NCBI GenBank assembly: GCA_026419785.1 | Contig: JAODTK010002621.1 | Span: 1-64,000 of the forward strand | Reading direction: 5' to 3' | Source of the DNA: Sclerodactyla briareus | Taxonomy: Eukaryota > Echinodermata > Holothuroidea > Dendrochirotida > Sclerodactylidae | DNA length: 64,000 nt | Shown: positions 25,701 through 37,500 of the stretch, piece after piece | How positions within the stretch are numbered: the first letter of the stretch is position 1 | Layout: the number at the start of each line of letters is the position of its first letter | Made by a program: the position numbers and the translations under genes | Notes under the pieces: generated by a model | What the model saw: the letters and a program-made list of their open reading frames with translations, nothing else | What the model was told of the DNA's origin: nothing | The model's database searches: none

Positions 25701-26545
25701 TGTGCAACCAAAATGTTGTAGAGAGTTAATACTCGCCACGAAGGGTTGCCATGTGTGCTAGTGATCCCGATTTGTTTCTGGGTTCGACGGAGTAGCTAGG
25801 ACCAACGTCACTGCGGCCCTCAACGGTGGAGAGTCCGCTTTTTAAGCTGGTGAGTACAATACATGATGCAACTAAATGGCGTAGCGAGTTCAAACTTTGC
25901 ATGAGGGGTTGCCATTCAGAGTTGATGATTCCTGCTGGTTTGGAGTCAGGTCCAAGCGTCACGTGGAGCGTCAAACATAGGTCGAAGTCTAAAAAATCAG
26001 TAAGCATTAAAACTGTGCAACCACAATGCTGTTTAAAGAGCTCATATCCTTGCCCCACCCTTGCCTTGGGTGCGGTTCGAGGTCACCGAAGGCCAACAGA
26101 GGTCACAAGTCTGAAAAGCTTGTGGTGAGCACAATAAATGTGCAACAGGAATGATGTTGAGAGTTCAAACTCGGCGTGAGCTGTTGCCATTTGGAATAGA
26201 GAAACCCTACTGGTTTGGAGTCAAGTCCAAGGCTCACTCGGCGATCCAACAGAGGTTAAAAGTAAATAAATGTGAGCATGGGAACTGTGCCACGGATTGA
26301 TGCTTAGAGAGCTATACCTGAGCTTCTCGGAGCGGTTGCCATGTGGGGTATGTAGAGATATCCAATTGTTTCTAGGGACGGTGCAAAGGTCACCGAAGGT
26401 CAGCAGAGGGGTCAAAGTCTGAAAAGTTTGTGAAAATGATAACGGTGCAATAAAATGATGTACATCAAAATACATAATTAGCACGGAGGGTTGCCATTTG
26501 GAGTAGATACTCCTAATCGTTTTGGGTCAAGGTCGAACGTCTACA
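25700..26545. repeat. Degenerate tandem array, ~150-bp units
   Basis: About five to six units share 'gtgagcacaa.aatgtgcaac', 'gagagttcaaactcg', 'ggttgccatttggagt', 'ctggtttggagtcaagtcc', 'gaggtca..gaaggtcagcagaggtcaaagtctgaaaa' (broken here by dots where copies differ). The blocks recur near 25740, 25905, 26050-26180, 26330 and 26490. The open frames at 25726-26128 on both strands are readings of the repeat. Confidence 0.75.
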
Positions 26546-29500
26546 TTATAATGGACATGACAAACCAAAATCATCACTTCAGGCGTTCAGTGAAGCGGAA
26601 GGAATCACTAAGCCCTTGGGTATTGTAGCGGTCACCCCCTTACTATATAGAACATTTTTCGCATCTGTTTATTTCGGCCGAATGTCTGTTGTGATGATTA
26701 GTTTCAAACATTTATATCTGGTTATCATTTCAGTCGGTAGAAGAAACCACCTCAACCGACCTTGCCCAGGGATCACACGAACCAGTGTCACTCAATCAAT
26801 TTAGTCGCCCTGTTTTACACTTCAGATCTTTATTTATTTTTTTTTTTTTTTTGTTTTCTAACACTGTCCTATTAGAAAGGGGCTCGGTAGAAATTGGAGG
26901 CTACGATGGTGAACCGGCTAATTAAAATACTGTCCTGTTCTACGGATTGACGTTTTAGGACATGGTATGAATGACCTTTAACTATTGCTTCGTGGTGGTA
27001 CTAACGATGATATCTGAATGCGGTCGGGCTCACCGAAACACTACTATATTACACGAAGTGTCAGTGGTGTGTGCATTTCTGACCTCACTGAAAAAGTTTG
27101 GGGGAATTTATACCAGAATACTGAACAGTGAAAAAAGCCAGTATTGAGTCATGCGTAATCCGCCCGCTCGAGTCAGTTTTCTTCCGGGCACATCAGGAGA
27201 TTTCGTCGAACGCCCGACGCGGGACATTGCCGAAACCTGGTTTTTGGTTTTTTTTTTTTTTTTTTTTTTTTTCGGGTGCAGGGGAGTAGCATTAGTGCCG
27301 CCATGATTGCCCTGAATCAATTGATCTCTTGGCTAATGAGTAACTCGGTGGATCTGTTTGCTCATACAGGCACACGCGTAATTGAAAAGACAATTATCCA
27401 TACTAACCCTAACTTGCTTAGATAGTTGGAAACTATCATCGAGAGGCGTTGGCTTTGGGACCAAACGATCATCACAAATAATGGGTTAACGTTTAAATAT
27501 GGGAGAAGGTGCGACTGCACGGGCCATGATTATTCTGGGTGTGAGACAAGCAGGAATAGGGGGGTTGCTCCGGGCGGTGGGGTGGGCGTGCTACATATAG
27601 TTACTACTCTATGGAAGATAAGGACAATTCACCCTACATTTGCTCTTCGTAACGCATTCGCTAGAATGTTAAATACATGAGGTCTCCTGTCAATGCCAAA
27701 CTGATGCGCGTAATATGATGTTGTCATACAAAGCTAGCATCCATGAGCAAATATAGTATATGTTTACCCACATGCACCCACTTGTAGGTTGCTTATTCAT
27801 AACCAGCCTTGGTCGCGGCTGACAGGCATGACCTTCATACAAAGAAACGGACGGCTCACTCCCGAACTTCTTCAGTCAGAAAATTCTCACCTGAGACGTA
27901 GTTTTCGCGATTAAGTGGCAATCATGACATATCAACACCCTTCATGCACATTAACGCCTTTTATAGACTTTAGATACTGGGGACCTGACACATTCTTGGA
28001 TAGGGGTGACTTGACGAAAGAGTGGTGACTTAGAAATAATTCCAAGAATCGCCGACGTGCGGGCTTAGATTATTCCAAGTCACTCAGCCACTCATTGCGT
28101 CCCATAACGCGGAGAGCCAAGAGGAACAAACGCTTATTCACTAGTACCATCTAGCGTCTCACAAACATTGGTGAAACAGTTTTAATGACATCGGGGGTTT
28201 TTCTGCCCAAAACCAGGTCAGGGTTTAATTTTAGGCTTTCTTATATAGAATTTTGACGTCACCTTAATATTCAGCTGGTATGGAGTAATGCCCTTACTTT
28301 AATAGATGTTTACTCTCCTGAAGGAACAACCATCATATCAACAGAGCGCCGACATACCTAGAGCACAAATAACCTAAATGATTCTGCGAAAATAATAAGA
28401 TTGGAGGACGTCCCCACCTATATATGACTAAACTGTGCAGGTCGTCATCAGGAGCACGTGAACCTAATAAAAACTCTGAACCTACATTCTAAGAACTAAA
28501 TTAATTATTATTTTTGTGTCTCCTGTTGGGAGCTCATTAATTTAACCGCTGATAGAAGTAAGTAGTAACGTCACAAAAAAAATATTGGACTTCAGCTCGA
28601 TCACTGCCTGTTTACCCTTCGACATGGGCAGTTCCATTTTTCGAACAGGCTCCAAGAGTCCGCCTCCATGTTTGCAAAAACGGGCCGTGGTACCCTTTAG
28701 CCCGCTCGTGGATGACGATCAATGCGTCGCTCGCAGCTCATATCATTAATTCGACAGCTCCCAAGGGCAAGCATTAGTGATTTTACGCAGATTTCATCCA
28801 GAAGAAGACTTCTAAACTGAACTCTAAGAAACGTCAGGAGCATAACAGGGCATTTCCATCGAGAGAAAAAGAGGAGTTGCATATCGGAACGGACGAGACA
28901 GACACCGTCGCTGTAGAAGGAATGCTCACTTTGGGTTCTGGGTGTGCGCCATATAACCGTCTGCAGGATTTGGTTGAGTAGGGAAACTGTGATATTTTTT
29001 TAAACTTTTTAAACAACCACTAAAGATTAAGAAGACTAACTGATTTATCAAGTAACGATTGCGGGACATCCCCCCATAATAAGCGTGCATCCAGAAGCGG
29101 ACTCCATAACTTGGGTCACTGGAGACGAGGGTGGTGAGCGGAAGGGTATAGGTTGTCATGCAATTATTACCATTAGTTTTTCATGTGCCTGGTTGTAGCG
29201 AAGGGGTAGACTCGGGTCCTCCTCCCCATCCCTAATATTCAACATGAAAATTAACCGTGCCTCAAGTTGCCTCGAGACACCCTCAATTAGTTCGCTCGCA
29301 AATGAACTAAACATTGTATCATTTAATAGGTTTCTCCTGTTTAAATTAATTTTTTCATTAGAAACGGTGGTGTCAGCGATGTATCCATTTCTGACACATG
29401 CGCAGGGCAGGGTTGTAGGGCCATTGCAAAGATCCCACAGGTCATACACTCTGAGACCAGTTTGCTGATATTCGTTGGTCTACCAAATTTCGAATTGTGG

Positions 29501-29710
29501 TATTTGTAACAGTGGAGAAGGGGGAACACCTGACCCTACAAAGTGATCAGGGGGTCCTTCTTTTCCCTCATCCGGGTGGGGGGATGACATCCCTGCTCGA
29601 CTTATGGTTTTCCAATGTTTCTGAAAATTACAATGCTCAGTGAGGACCTGTAACACCAGATAATTATTGAATGCCTCTGGGTTTGTGGTATTCGATTCGA
29701 AGGCACCAAA
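26546..29710. other. No gene recognised; T runs
   Basis: T runs lie at 26831-26853 and 27249-27272; the second, reading minus, could be a retrotransposon poly(A) tail. A minus-strand 97-codon frame at 29156-29449 and adjoining minus frames at 28834-29159 look moderately protein-like, but no domain is recognisable. Confidence 0.4.
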
Positions 29711-29776
29711 TTATTATTATTATTATTATTATTATATTATTATGATTATTAGTATGATTATTATTATTATTATTAA
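29711..29776. repeat. (ATT)n microsatellite
   Basis: ATT repeats with a few interruptions. Confidence 0.95.
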
Positions 29777-30367
29777 TTTCGTATTATTAAGCAATATTTC
29801 ACTTTACCAATCATATAGTGTATTCGCCCACGGAAACGAGGGGGGGGGCCGTCTACGATCGTACACGTTAATACATTCATTAACATAGTGTGTGGACATG
29901 TGGCTCAGTTAAGGGTTGTAACATTTATAGGGGAGACCGGCTTTCGTGAATTTAGTGGCACAAGAAACGGTGTCTCGGAATAAAATATCTTAGAGTTTAT
30001 AGGACGTCACCACCAAGTCAGAAAAAAAGGTACTAAGTATTAATCTTAATATTAATATATTATATTAAACACTGTGCCACCAAGGTAATACTTTGTTTTG
30101 TTGAGCACTCTAGTTTCGTGACGGCACAGAGGCACATTGGTTGTGGTAGTCTTGTTAGTTTAAATTTTCAAGAGCAATTTTTTGCATTACGATCGCACAG
30201 CTCTTCGAGTTGTGCATCTGGAATTCATAGACAATGCGTCCTTGGAAGGTAGGACGGTCAGGTTTCGCTGGGTAGTGTTTATTCTTCAGTCGCCGATTTC
30301 ACCCTGCTGAGTGCACGAATGAGCTTCTTAAAAGAGCGAAAACAGGGACGTCTGCAGATTAAGTTTA
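29777..30367. other. No gene recognised
   Basis: AT-rich sequence; a TAATATTAATAT block at about 30040-30067 is the only feature seen. Confidence 0.35.
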
Positions 30368-30425
30368 GTATTATTATTATTTTATTTTATTATTATTATT
30401 ATTTTATTATTTTATTATTATATTA
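30368..30425. repeat. (TTA)n / TTATT microsatellite
   Basis: TTA and TTTTA units with interruptions. Confidence 0.93.
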
Positions 30426-31979
30426 ATGATCATTCATATTGTAGCTTATTATCAGTATTCTGTTTTTATTATTTAGAAACTCCATCTGTTTGGTGAGAGT
30501 AAAATCATTTGAAATGAACACACCACAATCGGATGACGATGGTTGATTATAACGTTAGTAATGCGCATCGGTGGTGAAGCTATCCAAGTGCCTATCAACC
30601 TCAATAAGCATAGACAATTTTTGATATTGTTTTAACCGAACCTGCTCAGGAGTCGAAAGAGAGCAAATTGTCAGATGTGGCAGATGATGATGCCATTGAG
30701 AACAGATATAGAGATGCCCATAGTTTGCCAGCTTCTAGGTGGTATACATAGGGACTTGTTAAAAGCAATAACAAGTGACCAGTCCAAGAGGGTATGGCGA
30801 AAAATGACACATTGAAAATTCTCACAAATTGGCGAATTGGTGCAAAACTAATCAGCGCATTTTACCCTGAAAATCTAATAAGTTCATCTCCCTATATCTC
30901 ATAAGTATGTGCCAACAACATCACCATAGCTCCCACGGTTCGCCCTAATCTTGCTAACGAACTGTTGATGTGAAACAGTTACCAACACAAAAATGTAATT
31001 ACTAAAACACTATACTTGGTTATTGACGTTCGGTCCAAAATCACTCGGATCGTGTAAGCCCATCTCCGATACACTTACAGAATGTTATCGAAATCGGCCG
31101 TCGGGTCTGAAGAAATCCTAATAACGGGCAGGCGTGATATACACTCATACACATATACGCACAAATACGTATACAACAAAGCGATGCTAGTCTTTTCACG
31201 GACGATGTTCACAGGGGAAACAGGAACGAAAATGGGCGAGTGCGGGACGATGAGAATCCTCAAGTTCTCTCGGAGAGTGAATGTGTACACTGGATTGTTT
31301 AAAAAAATCTTCCAAATGTACCTAAGAGAGGGTGAAAAATTATTGATGATATCGGAAACGAAAAACAAAAAAAAACAAAAAATAGGCTTCGTGGTTACCC
31401 TGCGTCCCACAGAAGAAAGATAGAGTTTCAATAAATCCAAAGGCATTAAGGACCGATCAGGAATATATTTATCCCAATGACTCATAGTGATTCCAGATGT
31501 TTTGTAATAATTACGTTAGTCAACATGGACCCTTGTCGGCATCACAGATTATTAATAACACTGGTGTGCACTTTTCAGATTTTTCACTTTCCTGAATTAT
31601 AATAACCCTGAAATTGCAAAAAGGTTTTAGTTGTTTTCTAATGGGAAAAAGTCTTGTTTATGATCGAATTTTGCAACTGATATTTTGAAGGGCTAGTTAT
31701 TGTCCTTTCAATCTCACCTGTGGATGCCAAGTTACTTAATCTTTCCATCGAAAACAGGAATTCCAAAGCAAAAAAATTTCCAAAACAACAAAACAACTGG
31801 AGCAGGGAAAAACCGCTGTCCAGGCAGCAGCACAGGCCTCTCGTAGACATTCACAAAGCAGGTGGGCTCGGCCCGAGGTTTTCTGTCAGGACCATTACCC
31901 CCCACCCCCCCCCACCCCCACTCACCTCGCAGGCAGTCGCTGTTCCACGGTGTGTGCTCCGCGAACTGGTTTTTCCTTT
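30426..31979. other. No gene recognised
   Basis: The stretch 31075-31485 is open on both strands (136 codons minus, 113 codons plus). Neither shows a motif, and the plus frame includes an A-rich run. The part nearest 31980 may be further, unrecognisable LINE sequence. Confidence 0.35.
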
Positions 31980-32920
31980 TTGGGTGCAAATTACGTCTTG
32001 GAGCGAGGTACATGATTGGATTTCGATCAATCGAATACCGCTCTCAATATTTAAGTGCTACATGTAGCTCTGGTCTAGGAGAAATGTTGTTTGTGACGTT
32101 CCACAAGGTTCTTCCTTAGGGTCCGTTATTTTTTTTTTTATCAATGATATAATGTATTAGCCAAAAAATTAAATTTTACAATATTCTCCCAGAGAGTTAT
32201 TAATGATTGGATTACCCTTCAGCAGATGTTGTTCTGTATAGGAGTGTGAATGCATTCAGAACAGTCTTATTTATTTTCGAGAATTGTGGGGCGAAACTTT
32301 GAGCATTTGAGCTGTTCGTATCGTCTTGGATGTTGTGGCTTCGGGGTCTCCATGAAGATTTTGTCCGTCCTGACCCTTTTTCACTAACTAAACGAACTAA
32401 TATTGGCACGATGACCACTACTATTCGCTATAGACATGGAAACTTAATTGATGGCGTGTGGGAATGGTTGGCAAGTAACAAATTATCCCCAAATACAGCG
32501 AAATATTGAGTTTTATTACTCCATGCTGATTAATAATACTCGGAATGATACTCGGAGTGCGATCTTTCTTCGAAACACTAACAAAGGACCGAGATAAAGA
32601 GTTTGTTTAGACGGTATAGAGGTATGCAGCTGTGGGACTCACTACCAGTAAAGGTCAAAAACTTAGTCGAACAGTGGGATGTCAAGGCAAGAGTATTTGC
32701 TCAGTTCATTCTGTACTTCTTCATCTTCATCTTTCTTCTTCTCTATGCTATAGGGTTTGGTGGACAGACTTGTTAATACGTTGTAACTTTCTTCTGGTCT
32801 TCCTCTCATTGAGTTTATATTTGATTTGTCGTACTTTAATGAACTTTGGTCGTGAACTAATATTTATATTCAAATCACTGAAATGAATGAATGAATGAAT
32901 GAATGACATGCGAATGAATG
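31980..32920 (+). pseudogene. Decayed LINE reverse transcriptase with 3' end and (AATG)n tail
   Basis: Plus-strand frames give, in order: HDWISINR and NVVCDVPQGSSLG with FFFINDI (31990-32160), matching the 'GVPQGSxLGPLLFLxYIND' block; a thumb-region WLASNKLSPNTAKY (about 32470-32510); and LWDSLPVKVKNLVEQWDVKAR (from about 32630), the usual C-terminal block. The copy ends in an AATG microsatellite (32881-32920), as many such elements do. The FADD catalytic box is missing. In its place 32213-32400 reads like another C-terminus (SADVVLYRSVNAFRTVL) and is homologous to 24835-25022, so the region seems rearranged or nested. Many stops and frameshifts are present. Confidence 0.75.
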
Positions 32921-33230
32921 TGTAGTCGGCAAGTGGCTGATGTTGATGGACCCGCGCTTACCAGTGACCGAGGGGAAGAATAGTGATGATCAAAATCTAA
33001 ATTAGAAGGTTTTGCGCTGACCCATTGTAAAAGTTGATGATTGTTTATACAAAAGTGGTGATTCAAATTTCTGTTTAAAAAAAAAACCGGTTGGGGTATT
33101 AAAAAAGTGGTGACCTAAACAGAAATATTTAGTATAGTGGTGACAACCATTACCAGATACCTAGCGTGATGTGAATGGCATTATAGAACCAATTTAAACT
33201 AACATGAATATTTTTTCTCCCCTCTTCCAG

Positions 33231-33259
33231 GATAAACATCAGGATGTTCCCCGCCGCGA
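33231..33259 (+). other. Candidate 29-bp micro-exon
   Basis: A long pyrimidine tract ending in 'ctcccctcttccag' is followed by 29 bases and then 'gtaagt', giving near-ideal acceptor and donor sites. The reading would be DKHQDVPRR in one frame. No neighbouring exon is recognised, so this rests on splice-site quality alone. Confidence 0.2.
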
Positions 33260-33289
33260 GTAAGTACTCAATGCCTATTTTATGATTTC

Positions 33290-33870
33290 CTGCCTTGCTT
33301 AGTGAGATACTGGAGTCACTTAGGGCCTTATAGGGCCCAGTTGGACTGAGATAATGAAGTCATCTATTGGCCCTGTAGGCCTTGTAGGGTGAGATACTGA
33401 AGTGACCAGTGTCGGGCCTTGGAGGGTATGATTCAGAAAAAAAAAAAAACTTATTGCCTTTAGGGTCTCGCTAGAATAAGATAGAAATAAATTTGTAGGT
33501 TCTTGTTGTAAAGCCCAGTAGGGTAAGAGTACCGAAGTTAAAATATAGCTTTGTCGGGACAAAATAGGTGGGATACTAAAGTCACATAGCCTTATGGGCC
33601 AAATAGGTGGGATACTGAAGTAACTTATCGCCTTGCGGGCCTTGTAGGGTGAGATACTCAAGTTACTTATTGCATTGTGGGGCCTTGTACGGCAGTTGGT
33701 AGGAGAGATACTGCAGTGACTTATTGCCTTGTAACGCCCAGGTGCATGAATGAGATACTGACGTCACTTATAGCCTTGTAGGGCCTTGCAGAGTGAGATA
33801 CTGAATCACCTATTAGTCTATTGGTGGGATACCTGAATTACTTCTGCCTTGTAGGGCCATGGAATTTCAG
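33290..33870. repeat. Minisatellite, ~42-46-bp unit, about 12 diverged copies
   Basis: The unit is close to 'gagatactgaagtcactt' plus 'attgccttgtagggcc' plus 'ttgtagggt'. Copies start near 33303, 33348, 33392, 33555, 33610, 33650, 33703, 33752, 33796 and 33830, with some degenerate ones between. It begins about 30 bp after the micro-exon candidate. Confidence 0.85.
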
Positions 33871-34384
33871 TACCTATTGCAAGATAAAATTAACGCAATT
33901 GACACTCCAACAACACGTCTTCTTGGGCTCACTGGTGACAACGCGTTTGATCTAAAACCTGTCAATGCCTGAAGGTGCATACTGTAATTGATTGTTTGAC
34001 TATCTGAATGTTAATGAGTTTTTATTTAAACCTGATCGATTCCAAGCACTGTCTTTAGTGTGAAAAGTATACACAAACATATAACAGCGAACACCGCAGA
34101 TGCTCTTCCACGCCATATTGGCATCTGTATGGGCCCTGACATACATGACCGTTACTGTTCGCTAGGATTTCAAAGGCGCAGATCCCGGATGCCGCAAAAA
34201 GGTAAAACTCGCAGTCTTGCGAAGCAGGACGATTTCCCAGAAAGGGATAAACTGTAAGGGATAAACTGTATCATGATAAGGAAATGATACTATTATCTAG
34301 CAACTCTTGTATATGGACGCTGAAAATTGCTTAATTATGGGGAAGATATTCTTCCCATTCTTCCCATTTCTATTAAGGGTGCCC
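33871..34384. other. No gene recognised; 15-bp duplication
   Basis: 'agggataaactgta' occurs twice in a row at about 34243-34270. Nothing else was noticed. Confidence 0.4.
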
Positions 34385-34538
34385 CCATCTGTTACAAGTT
34401 TCGAATCAGAAGTTAAAAACGCATCTCTTTAACCAAGCTTTTTCTGATTTGTAGAGCGCTTTAGACCGTTGCTAGCTCCCCTGTGGGTTGTATTAGCGCT
34501 ATAGAAATATATATTTTTCTAATATTCATTATTATTCC
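34385..34538 (+). mobile_element. LINE 3'-end-like fragment
   Basis: The plus strand reads KTHLFNQAFSDL, a usual end of CR1/L2-type polyproteins, then stop. It is followed by 'gagcgctttagac' and 'gcgctatagaaat', the kind of 3' tail ('GCGCTATATAAAT') such elements carry. The rest of the element is missing. Confidence 0.5.
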
Positions 34539-37500
34539 ACAAAACTTCTTTTCGGTTATGCTTACGATGCCGCAATTTCTACCCGGTGATAGTTGTGCCT
34601 GCTTTGTGCTTGTTTCATCTCATTTAGATTGATTTTTGCTGCTATAGAAGCACACCAACCATTCTCAGCTTATGTTCGACTCGTTCCACGTTCGTATCCC
34701 GGCGATCTGGCTTTCATGGTGCTCCTGTGTAGGCTGAAAGTCAATTCATGACAAGGAATTTCGATGCGATATTGCGTTTTGTGGTTTAGCTTTTGTTTCA
34801 ATAACTTGCTCTCGCTTCAACCTGTAGCTACACATACTTAAAAAAAAATGTTCCGTATAACATTGGGTATAAATTAGGCAACTCACGAACTTGCATGCAC
34901 GAACTAGACTTTGGTGGGTACGAGAATCGTAACCACTCTGTTCATGTGTTCTATATTATGATACTATGTAATAAATCGGGCTGTTTTGATGAGAGACCAG
35001 GTGGTTAATCCATGCGATGCAGACGGAGCGCAACCCAGGTGGCAATCCACCATTGTATACTTGCGCCCCCCCCCCCCCCCAAGGAGAGTTGATCATGTAT
35101 ATGAATATATGCACAATCGCATTAATGTGACGAACCACTCATAATCATTTCAGACATAGTAACCTTTCATACATAGGTGGTCTAGGTAGTGTAAGGGATA
35201 GCACTGGCGACGTACGTTTTACACTAGTCATGGGGGGGGTGGGGGATCCGCACGAAGTCTAAGAAAGAAGCCCTTGATTCGTTCAAGGGGCATTTTTATT
35301 TCTAGGAGTTAATGATGTTTATGTAGCATCCACTGGTGAGTATTTGGGACTTTTCTGGGTTAACAACCCCCGAATTGTGGAATCGTAACGAAAACCTTGA
35401 AAAAGTGAGTCCACTGAGCTTGCGTGTCAGCTCTGTTCCCCCCTCCGCTCTTGCGTTGTGCCCTTGTGGAAATGGGAGTATATAGCTTAAACAAGTTCTC
35501 TGTCCCGGAAATGTCGAAAGTGCAAAGTGAGGCTCTCATTTATAGAAAACCTACAATTGACAAGTATTTTACCCATCCTCAAGCAGTCAAGAGGAAAACT
35601 ATGTCTGTGGTTTGAGTCCCGGGATTAACGCTCGTGAAGGTGGTTTCTAAATTCGAACAGAAGTGTACACCTCTACCTCAATTATGGGTGGCTACGGGAC
35701 ATACATTATTCTCGTCAATCGAGTTTCCATAATTTACGCAGTCGCTAGTCCAGTCATAAGCGGCTTCCTGACCTTCTCTACTGTATTTCACAGTTTCGAT
35801 GCCATTCGACATTATAATTCGAACGACAACCATAAAATTTGAAGCTAATCAGTCGTTTAAATATATTTTCCATATTTTTAAAATTGGAAAGTTATCTGGC
35901 TGAAACAACAAAAAGCTCTAGATTTCGTAGGTTAATTTCAGTGTATATTGCTGGTAGGACCCTATGTGTTTTTTATACTTTTTCCCTTACTTTTTTCAGG
36001 GTTTATTACTTTCAACTTGGTTTTGAAATCTGAAATAATTCCTCCATTCCATTTATCTTGTAAAATATTTGAGAAAAGCAAGAGAAGGGAATTATCACAA
36101 TTAATTAACCCAGAAGAAAAGCCGACAGAGGCTTGTGATTTCTGGAGTGTTCCTGAGCATTATGGACTCATTGGGGTTCGTTTTCATTATTTGACCTCTG
36201 TTTACCTCCCGTATGGAGAAAAGAAAATCAGATATAATATGATTTGATTGTGATCCGCAGGTTGGGTCTAGTCATCCTGTTCGCAAGCCAAATCGCGAAC
36301 TATCGACTTTTCACTATTTTTCGATTTACACTGAAATGCTACCAATGACACCCAACAGCCTAGTAGGAGTTTGGTACTACCCCACAGACCAGAACCAAAG
36401 CTACCGATTTCAGCCTGATACCAGCCAAGCATTCTGCATTCGTATTGTTAACAAGGGATTTCAGACTCCCTTGATACTTCGTGACTCAAATAGGTTCAGG
36501 TTACCTCCTATCGTGGGGAAGACACATAATGATGAAGCTTGATCCATCCAGGCAAAGTCACGTTATCGTGCGTTCACAAGCCCAAAATTAGACAAATGTC
36601 AATTTTTGAAAATTCAAAAAACTTCACCAATGTTGTCCATACAAAATTTTCCCCTCCCTCCCCCCCTCCACGGGCCTTCATTACCTTACCGACAAACATG
36701 AACTACCTTTAGGTGTCCCACTTGTACTGCTGATGCCCAGGACAGATTGCTTGCGGATTTTCAACTATTGATTGGACCAAGCACCCTTACGGACGTATGG
36801 TGCCTGCACAAGTTCTCAGGACCTTGCCTGAAACGGTGACTTCAGATTACCCTTGACATGACCCGTAACAATGGGATAATGTATTACTCATGTACCTCAT
36901 CATTGGTCACCATAGTGACGCGGTCCAATCGGTCCCAGTCCACGGTTCAGAATGTATCAAATTTGGATGTGGGAGGGGGTCCAGCCGCGGGGCCCGCATC
37001 CCCCCGTGGGGGGCGGGGGCCATACATCAAAATACCCATCAACATCCGCTTAGAACCACTCAGAATTTGCCTCAGATATCGCTGATCCCACGTGGAAGGT
37101 TTGCATCTTCTTCTGGGGTCGAGACCAACAGTGGACTTAATAGATCAATTGGTAGGGCGCGATTAAAATTCCTACCGTGGAACCATTGGAACTTTCAGCC
37201 GATCCAGAATTCCCTATCGGTACTGTATTTCACTAGGATTGCCCACTATGGGTGCTTCCCACCTATTCAAGTCTTCACAAATTTTCCTTCAATAGGCCAA
37301 AAAGCATGGACCTTTTTTTTTCGGGGGCAGGGGGGGGGGGGGGGGACCCCCAAATTTTGGGGGGTATTTCTTGGGGGTCATATTTTTTCAAATATTTTGC
37401 CAGAGATATTCCCCCCTGACTGATTCAAATATTCATGCATGATTGCAAAGTGTTGAATCCCCCCATGGTGAACAAGGTCTTACAAAATTATCACCGTCTT

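Noticed and set aside
31075-31485. 136-codon minus and 113-codon plus frames
   Set aside because: Mutually overlapping, no motif; the plus frame includes an A-rich run.
36890-37423. 177-codon plus-strand frame, the longest in the window
   Set aside because: Its right end is the G-rich mini-repeat and its left part has G/C runs; no domain or splice evidence.
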